From assembly GCA_046331625.1 (NCBI GenBank), contig JAXLQL010000003.1, forward strand, positions 1-64,000: DNA of 64,000 bases, written 5' to 3'. Position numbers and translations under genes: made by a program. Positions 26,223 through 34,953 of this stretch are shown here, in pieces; position 1 is the stretch's first letter, and each line of letters starts with the position of its first letter. Source of the stretch: JAXLQL01 sp046331625. Its GTDB lineage: Bacteria > Acidobacteriota > Terriglobia > Bryobacterales > Bryobacteraceae. Below the pieces are notes generated by a model. It saw only the letters and a list, made by a program, of their open reading frames with translations, was not told the DNA's origin and ran no database searches.

Positions 26223-27326
26223 TTACTGTGCCGGAGATATCTGGAACTGCTCCGGGCTGATGATCGTGGCGTGGCGAACGTTCAGGCGCATGACGCCCGC
26301 CCGCACGCTGGTCAGCGCGGCCGCGTCCACCGCGTCTTCCTCCCGCGCCTCGCCCGAATCATCCCGGAATCCCACCCATAAGGCGCCCAACCGGCTACTT
26401 TCGATCCGCAGTCCTCGTATCGGACCCCAGAACGCCGCCACCCCCTCGGCCTCTGTATCGCGGATCGTCATCTGGTGGAAGCTGTTTACCCGAGCCAGGG
26501 CGCGCGGCGCCGACCTTCCCCAAATCGCGTACGGGCCGCCGATCTTCGTTAGCTTCGCCCCAGCAACAAGCACTTCCGCCGAGCGGTTCACGATCTGCTT
26601 ACTCTGGTGATTCCGCAGCGCGATGCCGTTGCCCGCCACTGACTCCACAAGCGCATTCTCGATCCGAACTTCCCGGGCACCATCTTCGATCTCGAACGCG
26701 TTCCCATCGCGTGGACACCGCGGCGCATCTCGCGCCACGCAGCGGAGGAACGAGATCCCGTGCGCTGACCCGCCATCCACCTCGTCCGCGTCGCCGCCAG
26801 CGTCGAATCCATCCTCCTGGTAGTCCGTTACCGTCACCCGCCGCGCCGTCACGCGCGCGCAGCCCTGCCGGAACGACAGGCCGACATACGGACGGCGGAT
26901 CACGACGTCTTCCACCAACGCGTCTTCACTGAACCGGAACTGGATCGCTTTGCCCGGCTTCGGGCGCTGTTCGTACGCGTTGGCATCCAGCGTGAAACCC
27001 CGCAACGTAATCGATCTCGATCTCTCCACCTGAATTACCGGCATTTCCGCCGAAGCCGAAGCCCGGTCGAGCCGCAACAAAGCCCCCGCTCCAGCCAGTT
27101 CGATGTCCGTTGCCTCCGCGATCCGCAAGCCTCCGCTGAGCCGGTACTCGCCCGGTGCGATCTCCACGCGCCCTCCGCCTGCCCGCCGCGCGGCGTCAAT
27201 CGCGGCTTGGAACGCGGAGCGGCTGTCGGCCTTCCCGCTCAGATCAGCGCCATAGCTGGTCACCCGGAATGCCGCCGGGGCTGTTTGCGCCAACAGCGAG
27301 ACCGCGAATAGGAACACGAGCGCCAT
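26223..27326 (-). CDS. Secreted right-handed parallel beta-helix protein (GH28/pectate-lyase-like)
   Basis: The 367-residue protein has a signal peptide (MALVFLFAVSLLAQ). It begins with the pectate-lyase-superfamily opening RVTSYGADLSGKADSRSAFQ and GGGRVEIAPGEYRLSG, followed by repeated beta-helix rungs such as ITLRGFTLDAN, ALVEDVVIRRPYVG and VRIENALVESVAGNGIALRN. Such proteins are usually polysaccharide lyases or hydrolases. I cannot identify catalytic residues with confidence, and the substrate is unknown. It is the upstream partner of receptor 5. A glycan-active enzyme would be an exception among otherwise phosphorus-related partners; removal of a carbohydrate from a phosphorylated polymer is only a guess. 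Confidence 0.75.
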   Translation of the reverse strand: MALVFLFAVSLLAQTAPAAFRVTSYGADLSGKADSRSAFQAAIDAARRAGGGRVEIAPGEYRLSGGLRIAEATDIELAGAGALLRLDRASASAEMPVIQVERSRSITLRGFTLDANAYEQRPKPGKAIQFRFSEDALVEDVVIRRPYVGLSFRQGCARVTARRVTVTDYQEDGFDAGGDADEVDGGSAHGISFLRCVARDAPRCPRDGNAFEIEDGAREVRIENALVESVAGNGIALRNHQSKQIVNRSAEVLVAGAKLTKIGGPYAIWGRSAPRALARVNSFHQMTIRDTEAEGVAAFWGPIRGLRIESSRLGALWVGFRDDSGEAREEDAVDAAALTSVRAGVMRLNVRHATIISPEQFQISPAQ

Positions 27327-27460
27327 CGTCCCGAGGGTACCGCCCTTCGCTCCGCCTCACAAGCCTCGAGGCGAAAAATGGGCCTCCCCCACTCTCGCTT
27401 GATCGATCCGTAACCCGACATTTGCGCCTCCGAAACCTTCCAAAGCTAGGCTTGTCTTCC
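27327..27460. promoter_or_regulatory. Divergent promoter region between the beta-helix gene and receptor 6
   Basis: These 134 bp must hold the promoters of the leftward beta-helix/receptor 5 operon and the rightward receptor 6/S1-P1 operon. No clear dyad or Pho-type direct repeat is seen by eye. Confidence 0.35.
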
Positions 27461-30304
27461 ATGAGACTTCCTCTGCTTCTGGGCCTTTCGTCTGCCCTCA
27501 TGATCGCGCAGACCAATGCCACCGACGCCGCTCTGGATGGCTATGTCCGCGATTCCACCGGCGGCAGCGTCTCCGGAGCCGCTGTCTCTATCCGTAGCCT
27601 GCTGACCAACCAGAAATTCGAAACCAAAGCCGACGCCTCGGGCTACTTCCGGTTCCCGCTTCTGCAAGTGAGCGGCTACGAACTCACCGTCACCGCGCCC
27701 GGCTTCTCAGACTATCGCCAAAGCGGAATCAACCTGAGCGTCGGGCAGCAGGCGCGCCTCAACGTCACGCTGGCCGTCGGCTCCACAACGGACTCGGTCA
27801 CCGTCGTCGCCGACACCGCACTGGTCGACGTGGCGGGCCAGACCGGCCAAGGCGAAGTGCTCAACGAACGCGCCATGCGCAGTCTGCCAGTCACCTCCCG
27901 CAATGTCTACAATCTCCACTTGATCGGTCCAGGAGTGAAGGGAATTCCTTCCACCGGATTCGGCACGACTCAGTTCACCTTCGGCGGACACAACCGCAGT
28001 TCCTGGAGCGTCGACGGCATCGACAATACGCAGCGTAACGGTAGCCGCCAGATCCGTCTCGTGATTTCCACTCCGGAGTCCGTCGAAGAGATGCAGGTTC
28101 TTGCCGGAGGCTACTCCGCCGAGTTCGGCCGCGCCGCGGGCGGTATCGTCAACGTCGTGTCGAGGTCCGGAACCAATTCCACGCACGGTGGGTTCATGTA
28201 TCTTCGCCGCCCGGTCGCGGCCGCGGCACGGCCTCCCCTCTCCGCCGCCAAGCCCGATCAGCCGTGGTACGAAGTGGCGGGGAACTTCAGCGGAGCGCTC
28301 ATCCGCGATCGTCTGTGGTATTTCATCAACGACGAGTTCAATCCCTACAAGTTGCCATCGCCGGTCACCATCACGCCGGAAAACGCGAAGGCGCTCGGAC
28401 TCGCTCCCGCCGATCTCGGGAACTCGCCCTTCGGCGAGACATTCCACACGCCCAGCGCGAAGCTCAACTTCCGCCTCAACGACAGCAACACCGGATTCAT
28501 TCGCTACAGCCGCTTCACCAACGATCAGCCCGGCGGAGGCGGCGCACTCACCGCGATCACCCGCAGCACCACATTCGAGGACCGGATGAATGGCGGCGCG
28601 GCGCAACTTGCGACCACCATCCGCCCGAACCTGCTCAACGAATTGCGATTCGGCATCAACCGCCGCAGCCAGATCCGCGAAACCTATGTCCGCGGTGAGG
28701 CGAACGGCGCTCAGATCGACATCACCGGCGTCGCGAATTTCGGCGTCAACCCGCTCGCCGGAAGCGACGGTGTGGAGACCTCCACCCAAGTGATCGACAA
28801 CCTCAGTTGGACCACCGGCCGTCACACCATCAAGACCGGCATCGACTTCCAGAACACCGCCTTGCAGAACCGCGTCGCTCTCGCGCGCCTGTTCACTTTC
28901 GGTGGACTGAGCGCCGCCACTGGGCGCCCCGCAGTTGCGCCGCTCGACCAGTATCTGCGCGCTCTTGCCGGCCAGACCGATCCGGCCACCGGGAGGCCGT
29001 ACACCTATACCCAATTGACACAGCAACTCGGCGAGCGCGATGTGCCACTCACCTTCAACTTCATCAACGGCTTCGTACAAGACGAATGGCGCGCACGGTC
29101 AAACCTCACGCTGAACTTCGGGCTCCGTTATGAGCTGGTGCTGTTTCCCACGCTCGATGAGAAGGCTCCCTACCCGCTCTCGCAGAAGATCAACAACAAC
29201 TACACGAACTTCGCGCCGCGTTTCGGATTCTCCTATGCTCCGTTCGGCGGCCAGCGGACCGTGATCCGCGGCGGCTACGGAATCTACTACGATTCCACTG
29301 CGCTCAGCCTCGCCACCACCGCCGCCGCCGTCAACGGACGCCGTGTGCTGAGCTTCACCGTTCCCGGAACCGATGCGAACGCGCCCCGCTTTCCGCAACT
29401 GCTCAGCGACTCCTCGGCGTTCCGCGCCACGCCGCCCGACATCAACGTGTTCCCGTCCGGCTACCGCGTCATGTACGGACACAACGCCAACCTGCAGGTG
29501 GAACGAGAAGTGGTCCGTAACCTTGCCGTGAACCTCCAGTACTCGTTCTGGGGCCACCGCTTCGCGCCCTACGCGCGCGACATCAACATCGGCAATCCGG
29601 TCCGGTTCCTTGCCGATGGACGCCCTGTTTACGGAGGGTCGGCCGGCCGCCCCGACGCACGATTCCGCCGCATTCTGCTCATCGACACCGGATCGAATTC
29701 GAGCTACAACGCGCTTGATCTGACCATCCGCAAGCGCTTCAGTAGCGGATTCCAGCTCTCCACCACCTGGTCATGGTCCCACGCGCTCAGCGACTCCGAC
29801 ATGCAGGGGGGCGCGGCCACCGATCCTTCGAACCGCCGCCTCGACTATGGCAATTCCGGACCCGATGTCCGCCACTCGCTGAACTTTCAGGGCCTCTACG
29901 CCCCGCGCTTCGCCGCCCGCGAGCTTTCCTGGATCAACGGCTTCGAGATCAGCTCAGTCCTCTGGTTCAATAGTGGATACAACGTGAACCCGGTTGCAGG
30001 CACCGATCTCAACAATGACCTCACGGTCAATGACCGTTTACCGGGCCGCGCGCGAAACTCGGTTCGTGGTCCGAGCTTCATGCAGATCGACACACGGCTG
30101 GCTCGCCGCTTCAAGTTCGCCGACAAGTTCACGCTCGAGGCTCTGGCCGAAGCCGAGAACCTGTTCAACCGGCTCAATCCGGGATGCTCCATCGATGGCT
30201 GCACCGGCGCGGTGGTAAACCGTGATGGAGCTGCTGACTTCCTTCGCATCACCTCGGCTCGCAACGGCAGGCAACTCCAGTTCGGATTCCGAGTCTCCTT
30301 CTGA
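27461..30304 (+). CDS. Oar-like TonB-dependent receptor (receptor 6)
   Basis: At 947 residues this is the shortest receptor here. Signal peptide MRLPLLLGLSSALMIAQ; regulatory-like domain LDGYVRDSTGGSVSGAAVSI; plug with LPVTSRNVYNLHLIGPGVKG, WSVDGIDNTQRNGSRQ and GGIVNVVSRSGTNSTHG; barrel ending ..QFGFRVSF. The frame is open well upstream, but the ATG at 27461 is chosen because it opens directly into the signal peptide. Only 7 nt separate its stop from the S1/P1-like hydrolase start, with GAGG in between, so the two are probably translated together. Confidence 0.9.
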   Translation: MRLPLLLGLSSALMIAQTNATDAALDGYVRDSTGGSVSGAAVSIRSLLTNQKFETKADASGYFRFPLLQVSGYELTVTAPGFSDYRQSGINLSVGQQARLNVTLAVGSTTDSVTVVADTALVDVAGQTGQGEVLNERAMRSLPVTSRNVYNLHLIGPGVKGIPSTGFGTTQFTFGGHNRSSWSVDGIDNTQRNGSRQIRLVISTPESVEEMQVLAGGYSAEFGRAAGGIVNVVSRSGTNSTHGGFMYLRRPVAAAARPPLSAAKPDQPWYEVAGNFSGALIRDRLWYFINDEFNPYKLPSPVTITPENAKALGLAPADLGNSPFGETFHTPSAKLNFRLNDSNTGFIRYSRFTNDQPGGGGALTAITRSTTFEDRMNGGAAQLATTIRPNLLNELRFGINRRSQIRETYVRGEANGAQIDITGVANFGVNPLAGSDGVETSTQVIDNLSWTTGRHTIKTGIDFQNTALQNRVALARLFTFGGLSAATGRPAVAPLDQYLRALAGQTDPATGRPYTYTQLTQQLGERDVPLTFNFINGFVQDEWRARSNLTLNFGLRYELVLFPTLDEKAPYPLSQKINNNYTNFAPRFGFSYAPFGGQRTVIRGGYGIYYDSTALSLATTAAAVNGRRVLSFTVPGTDANAPRFPQLLSDSSAFRATPPDINVFPSGYRVMYGHNANLQVEREVVRNLAVNLQYSFWGHRFAPYARDINIGNPVRFLADGRPVYGGSAGRPDARFRRILLIDTGSNSSYNALDLTIRKRFSSGFQLSTTWSWSHALSDSDMQGGAATDPSNRRLDYGNSGPDVRHSLNFQGLYAPRFAARELSWINGFEISSVLWFNSGYNVNPVAGTDLNNDLTVNDRLPGRARNSVRGPSFMQIDTRLARRFKFADKFTLEALAEAENLFNRLNPGCSIDGCTGAVVNRDGAADFLRITSARNGRQLQFGFRVSF

Positions 30305-30311
30305 GGTATTC

Positions 30312-31298
30312 ATGCACAGATTCGCTGCTTTGACCGCTCTCGTCGCCGCTTCGGCGTGGGCTTGGGGAGTCCGCGGACACCGCGAGCTCAACCGAGCCGC
30401 CATCGAGACTCTCGAGGAACCAGGTCTCCAGTTCCTGCTCGGCCACAAAGAGTACGTCGCGTACCTGTCGATCGTGCCCGACAGCTACCGCACCTTCCCC
30501 GATCCGTTCCTCAAGATCTTCGAAGATCCGAACCATGGATGGTTTCTCGAACAGGCGCCGGAGCTCATGTCGCACCCGCCGCGCTCGCGCTATGAGTTCG
30601 CCATCGAGCTCCATAAGCTGTACCAGAAGACTCAGGACAAGCTCACCAACATCCGTTGGACCGGTACGATGCCGTACGCCGCGGTTGAGCACTACGAGCG
30701 CCTCAAAGCCGCCATGCGCCGATTGCGCCAGGCCCGCGCCCAGAAGGAAGACACGCGCTTCGTCGAGCAGGAGATCGCCACCTACGCCGGGCTCCTCGGA
30801 CACTACACGGCCGACGGCTCGCAGCCTCTGCACATCTCGATCCATCACGACGGCTGGCAGGGCGACAACCCGAAGGACTACACGCGCGACCCTCGCATTC
30901 ACGGCCGCATGGAATCGCAATTCGTGGATCTGATCGAAGTGAAGGCGTCTGACCTGGTCCCGCGCATCGGAAAGGCCGTCGTATATGATGACGCGTTTGA
31001 CGCAATCGTACAGCATTACCTGAAAGCCGGAGCGCTCACCGAAAAGGTCTACCAGATCGAGAAGGCGAACGGCTGGGCCGACAGGAACAACGAAGACGCA
31101 AAGGCTCTGGTGCACGCGCAACTCGCTGGGGGCGCGGAACTGTTGCGGAACCTGATCCACACGGCGTGGGCGAAGAGCGGCGAGCCGATGCGCCGGTCCG
31201 CGCGCGGGGCGAACGATCCGCGGATGACGCAGAACCCGATCAGTCCGCAGAATCCGCTCTACAATCCCGAGACTGGCTCGGCACCGGCGGGGAAGTAA
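30312..31298 (+). CDS. Secreted S1/P1 nuclease - zinc phospholipase C superfamily hydrolase
   Basis: This 328-residue protein has a signal peptide ending AWA just before WGVRGHRELN. In this superfamily the mature N-terminal tryptophan supplies zinc ligands, and WGxxGH is the usual opening. Further metal-site segments are LGHYTADGSQPLHIS and HGRMESQFVDL. The family cleaves phosphodiester or phosphomonoester bonds in single-stranded nucleic acid or phospholipid, releasing phosphorus-containing products. Which class this belongs to cannot be read; it is about 50-70 residues longer than typical S1/P1 nucleases and has a Pro/Asn-rich tail. It follows receptor 6 by 7 nt. Confidence 0.8.
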   Translation: MHRFAALTALVAASAWAWGVRGHRELNRAAIETLEEPGLQFLLGHKEYVAYLSIVPDSYRTFPDPFLKIFEDPNHGWFLEQAPELMSHPPRSRYEFAIELHKLYQKTQDKLTNIRWTGTMPYAAVEHYERLKAAMRRLRQARAQKEDTRFVEQEIATYAGLLGHYTADGSQPLHISIHHDGWQGDNPKDYTRDPRIHGRMESQFVDLIEVKASDLVPRIGKAVVYDDAFDAIVQHYLKAGALTEKVYQIEKANGWADRNNEDAKALVHAQLAGGAELLRNLIHTAWAKSGEPMRRSARGANDPRMTQNPISPQNPLYNPETGSAPAGK

Positions 31299-31299
31299 G

Positions 31300-33777
31300 T
31301 CAGCGGAAAGCGGCGGGATCGAACAAGCTCCGCACCGGAACCGGCGCAGGCCGGCCCTGCAACGCCAGATACAGCAGGTCATTCATCTCGTCATCGTCGT
31401 TCAGATCCGCCTCTGACAGATCGAGCTTCGCCGACCGTGCCGCGAGCTTGCCCCGCTCAGGATTCCTCTCAGTCAGCGAAACACGCGGCATCTCCGCGCG
31501 ATACGGAGCGAGATCCGCCTTCGACGCGAAGGCCGTGTACATCGGGCGCGCCGCGGCGTCATGATGCGTCATGGGATCGAGCCCGAGGATCAGCTCGATC
31601 GTCCGGAGCATCGAGACCGTGCTGTAGAATCCGCTGTCCACCTGGCGGCGCTTGGCATAGGGCGAGATCACGAACGCGATCGACCGATGCGAATCCACGT
31701 GATCCGGACCAGCTTGCGCGTCATCCTCGAGCACGAAGATCGCCGTGTCTTTCCAGAACCGGCTCTTCGACACCGCTTCGACCAATCGTCCGAACGCGAG
31801 ATCGTTATCGGCGAACATCGATCGCGGAGAGAATGCGCCGGGAGCAAGGCCCGCCGTGTGATCGTTGCCCAGGCGCATCACGATGAGCCGGGGCATCTCG
31901 CCCGTGCGTTCGAACTCCTCGAGATCGCGGAGAAAGAACTGCATCCGGTCCACGTCCGGGTAGCGGGTATCGTAGGGGCGGAACAGCCTGTTGGTAGCCG
32001 CGAGCAGCTCTTTGCTCTCGGCGGCGGTCACCTGGTCTTCACCGGTCTTGGCCTCCTCGCGCAGCTTGGTCATCCATCCGTAGTTGCGCACGGAAATGCC
32101 TTTTCGGAAGGCGCCGGTCCACAGATAGCCGCCGTGCGGACGAGCCGCCTCTTCGGTGTGATTCACCGGCGGGCGGCCCCAGTAGAGGCTGAAGCGGCCC
32201 GGGCGCCCGGAGTAGAGATTCGGCCAGAGCTTGTTGGTCATGTCCGGCGAGATCGCGCCCGATGACCAGTTGTGTCCATCGGCGCTCACGTCGCCATTGA
32301 CGTAGAAGTTGTCGAACAGACCGAACTCGCGGGCCAGCTTCCGGTGGTTGATCGACGCTTCTTCCGGAAACAGAACCAGCGATGGATCGCCGTTGCCTCC
32401 CGGCATGTCGCCGAACACCTGATCGTAGGTACGGTTCTCCTTCACGATGTAGATCACGTGCCGGATCGGAGACGGTTGGCCGGGGCGCGGTGGAATCGGA
32501 TTTCCTTCCGGGACACCCGCGTCATCGAGTAATCGGTCGCGATAGGGCGAGTTCGTGATGGCGGCTTGCGTGTACGTGTCGAGTTGGCGGGCATCGAAGG
32601 GCTCGATCACCGAAAGGCTGCCCATCTGCAGCTTACCCGCGTGCTGGAACACCTGCTTTTGCTCACCGTCTTTCCGCGGCGCGGCAGGGTTCGGATACGA
32701 TCGCGCGCCCTTGCCGTTGAGCACCGCCAGTCGGCCGCCGGGCAAGCTCACGAGCGCGGTGGGATACCAGCCCACTGGAATGAATCCTCTCACGCGCGCC
32801 CCGCCCCCGGAGAGATCGGACACCGCCACTGAGTTCGCGTCGGAACAGGCTATGTACAGCGTGCCGCTCGATTCATCGAGCAGCAGCCCGCTCGGCGTCA
32901 TTCCCACGGGCATCTTCGGGGTCATCGCGACATTGATCCGCTCACTCACCGCCAGCGTTCCATCCGCCGCCGCCCCGATCACCGCCACCTCGTTGGTGTG
33001 CGATGCGGCCACGATCAAGCGCCTTGGCCGCTTGCCATCGTTCGAGGCCGGTTGCCAGATCATGTCGGTGGTGTGCGAGCCTACGGCCAGGCGTTGCAGG
33101 ATGCGGCCCGAGCCGGGAGCATGGCGAATCACTTCGCCGCGTGACCAGCTTGTCACGAGTAACTCGCCGCGCTGGGGATCGAGCAGCAGGCGATACGGCA
33201 TCGCCGTGGTTTCGAACTGGCGAGCGAGTTCGCCTGACTCGCGCCGGTAGACGCTCACCGTGTTGTTCAGGATGTCGGCCGCGTAGATCTCCGCTCCATC
33301 GGCGGAGACGATGACGTCGCCGAGGAAGCCGGGATGCTTGCCGGCGGAACCGATCTTGCGCTCGAGCAGAAGCGAGTCTCCGCTGGCCTCCACCTCGAAG
33401 ATCGCGCCCGTGGATCCGCCGCTGGCGTAAGCCTTGCCGCCATAAAGCGCCAGCCCGTGAAAGGAGTCGTCCAACTCGAGGGAAGCGATCCGCTCGCCCG
33501 TCCCGGTGTCGTGCAGACTGAGCGAAGGCTTCAGAAATCCCGACTGCAGGATCAGCATGCGCTTGCCATCCGCTGTCAACTTCGCCGAGAGCGGCAGCGT
33601 GCTCAGTTCCACCTGCTTGCCCGCGGGACGCACCACCCATCCCGTAGTGAGGAGATGGCCTCCGCCCGGCGCCGGGCCCACCACTGTCAATCGCTCCCGT
33701 TGCGACCAGAGCAATCCGCCCGCAAGCGCTGGCGCCACGATCCAGGCCAGCTTCCGCTTCATCCCCGTTCGAGTCAT
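31300..33777 (-). CDS. YncE-type beta-propeller fused to a phosphoesterase (PF04185-like)
   Basis: The 825-residue fusion has an N-terminal anchor or signal (KLAWIVAPALAGGLLW). A YncE-like propeller spans about residues 40-410, with repeats such as VIVSADGAEIYAADILNNTV and LLLDESSGTLYIACSDANSV. From about 435 it is an alkaline-phosphatase-superfamily phosphoesterase with HVIYIVKENRTYDQVFG, FYVNGDVSADGHNW, RLGNDHTAG and EDDAQAGPDHVDSHR. Known relatives are acid phosphatases and phospholipases C. The ATG at 33777 overlaps the stop of the phosphonoacetate hydrolase gene (ATGA), which is why it is preferred over 33789. It is the last gene of receptor 7's operon. The propeller may capture substrate or anchor the enzyme, which is inference. 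Confidence 0.87.
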   Translation of the reverse strand: MTRTGMKRKLAWIVAPALAGGLLWSQRERLTVVGPAPGGGHLLTTGWVVRPAGKQVELSTLPLSAKLTADGKRMLILQSGFLKPSLSLHDTGTGERIASLELDDSFHGLALYGGKAYASGGSTGAIFEVEASGDSLLLERKIGSAGKHPGFLGDVIVSADGAEIYAADILNNTVSVYRRESGELARQFETTAMPYRLLLDPQRGELLVTSWSRGEVIRHAPGSGRILQRLAVGSHTTDMIWQPASNDGKRPRRLIVAASHTNEVAVIGAAADGTLAVSERINVAMTPKMPVGMTPSGLLLDESSGTLYIACSDANSVAVSDLSGGGARVRGFIPVGWYPTALVSLPGGRLAVLNGKGARSYPNPAAPRKDGEQKQVFQHAGKLQMGSLSVIEPFDARQLDTYTQAAITNSPYRDRLLDDAGVPEGNPIPPRPGQPSPIRHVIYIVKENRTYDQVFGDMPGGNGDPSLVLFPEEASINHRKLAREFGLFDNFYVNGDVSADGHNWSSGAISPDMTNKLWPNLYSGRPGRFSLYWGRPPVNHTEEAARPHGGYLWTGAFRKGISVRNYGWMTKLREEAKTGEDQVTAAESKELLAATNRLFRPYDTRYPDVDRMQFFLRDLEEFERTGEMPRLIVMRLGNDHTAGLAPGAFSPRSMFADNDLAFGRLVEAVSKSRFWKDTAIFVLEDDAQAGPDHVDSHRSIAFVISPYAKRRQVDSGFYSTVSMLRTIELILGLDPMTHHDAAARPMYTAFASKADLAPYRAEMPRVSLTERNPERGKLAARSAKLDLSEADLNDDDEMNDLLYLALQGRPAPVPVRSLFDPAAFR

Positions 33778-34940
33778 GCACGCTCCCAATCCAAGTACCG
33801 AGTCAAGTCGAAGTTGTATCGATAGCGGGCCAAGTCCAGTTTCCGCCCATGCACCAGAATCGGAACCTTCGCTTCGTGACGCGATCCATGCGTACGCACG
33901 GTGACTGGCTTGCGGACTTGATCGAAGTCGCCGAACGCCGATTGCTTGCGCGCCAGCAGGAACAGGTCGCCGATGCGCTCCTTCATCAGGTGGAACTTCG
34001 TGGCCGCTTCGTTGCGCTCGTAGGCCTCTTCCACCTCGGGAGCGCGCTTCAAAATCGCGATCGCCTTGGCGGCTTCGGCCGGCTTGCGGAGATAGATATA
34101 GTAGGTGCCACCCAGATCCTGGTGATGCGCCTTGTGATTGTCGCTGATGATCGGCGCGGCGGCTGCTTCGATACCCTGCTCGCGCAACAGCCGCACCGGA
34201 TCCACCGCCTCGGTCTTGGCGTTCATTCCGTGGTCCGCGGTGAGGTAGAGCTCGAACGCGGCATGGTCGTCGAGCATCTCGCCGAGCATCTTGTCCATCG
34301 TATGCAGGTGGTCGAGTGACGGCGCGGCATCGGGAGGATTGGTGTGCATCATGTAGTCGGTGGTGGAAAGGTACAGCAGATCGACGCCTTCTTTCGCGAG
34401 AAGATGCCGGGCCATGCGCATGGACCAGTAGTTCACCGCCGCCGAATACATGTTCTCCTGCGGCCCTGCGATTTCGACGAAGCGTGGTTCCGGGAACTCG
34501 GCCGACACCACTGTGCCCGCGCCTCCGGAACAGAGTGACCGGATTTTGTCTTTACTCGAAACGATGGCGGTCTTCCATCCGCGCTGGCGCGCCTTCTCGA
34601 GAATCGTGGGCCGCATCAGAAATCGCGGCAGCTTCATCTCCTCGGCCTTGCCCGTGGCCGGATCGTAGTAGAAGTTCGTGGTGATGCCGTGCTCGCTCGG
34701 GAAAGTTCCCGTCGCAAGCGAGGCGTTGTTCACGTTGGTGACCGATGGGATCAGACCGTCGACGATCTTCAGGCCACCCGCCGCGGCGATCTTCTTGATC
34801 GTAGGGAGGTCGCTCTTTTCGAGATACTCGGGTCCGAAGCCGTCAAAAAGCGCCACCACGATCTTGCGCCGGGGCGCAGCTTTTCCAGGGCGTGCCAGGG
34901 CGGCGTTCAGCGAACCGAACAGGAAATGTCTTCTGTGCAT
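33774..34940 (-). CDS. phnA: Phosphonoacetate hydrolase-like enzyme with twin-arginine N-terminus
   Basis: This 388-residue alkaline-phosphatase-superfamily protein matches PhnA (phosphonoacetate to acetate plus phosphate). Motifs seen in order are VALFDGFGPEYLE (first metal aspartate), PSVTNVNNASLATG with the nucleophilic threonine, YLSTTDYMMHT, LTADHGMNAK and a C-terminal RTHGSRHE histidine. PhnA is usually cytoplasmic, but this one begins MHRRHFLFGSLNAALA, a twin-arginine-like signal, so it may act in the periplasm. It starts 13 nt after the stop of receptor 7 and overlaps the YncE/phosphoesterase gene. A second paralogue lies at 57831-58991. The exact substrate may differ from phosphonoacetate. 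Confidence 0.82.
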   Translation of the reverse strand: MHRRHFLFGSLNAALARPGKAAPRRKIVVALFDGFGPEYLEKSDLPTIKKIAAAGGLKIVDGLIPSVTNVNNASLATGTFPSEHGITTNFYYDPATGKAEEMKLPRFLMRPTILEKARQRGWKTAIVSSKDKIRSLCSGGAGTVVSAEFPEPRFVEIAGPQENMYSAAVNYWSMRMARHLLAKEGVDLLYLSTTDYMMHTNPPDAAPSLDHLHTMDKMLGEMLDDHAAFELYLTADHGMNAKTEAVDPVRLLREQGIEAAAAPIISDNHKAHHQDLGGTYYIYLRKPAEAAKAIAILKRAPEVEEAYERNEAATKFHLMKERIGDLFLLARKQSAFGDFDQVRKPVTVRTHGSRHEAKVPILVHGRKLDLARYRYNFDLTRYLDWERA

Positions 34941-34953
34941 CGAGTACAGCCTA

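Noticed and set aside
27707..29080. 457-codon minus-strand frame opposite receptor 6
   Set aside because: Antisense shadow; no start signal or family features.
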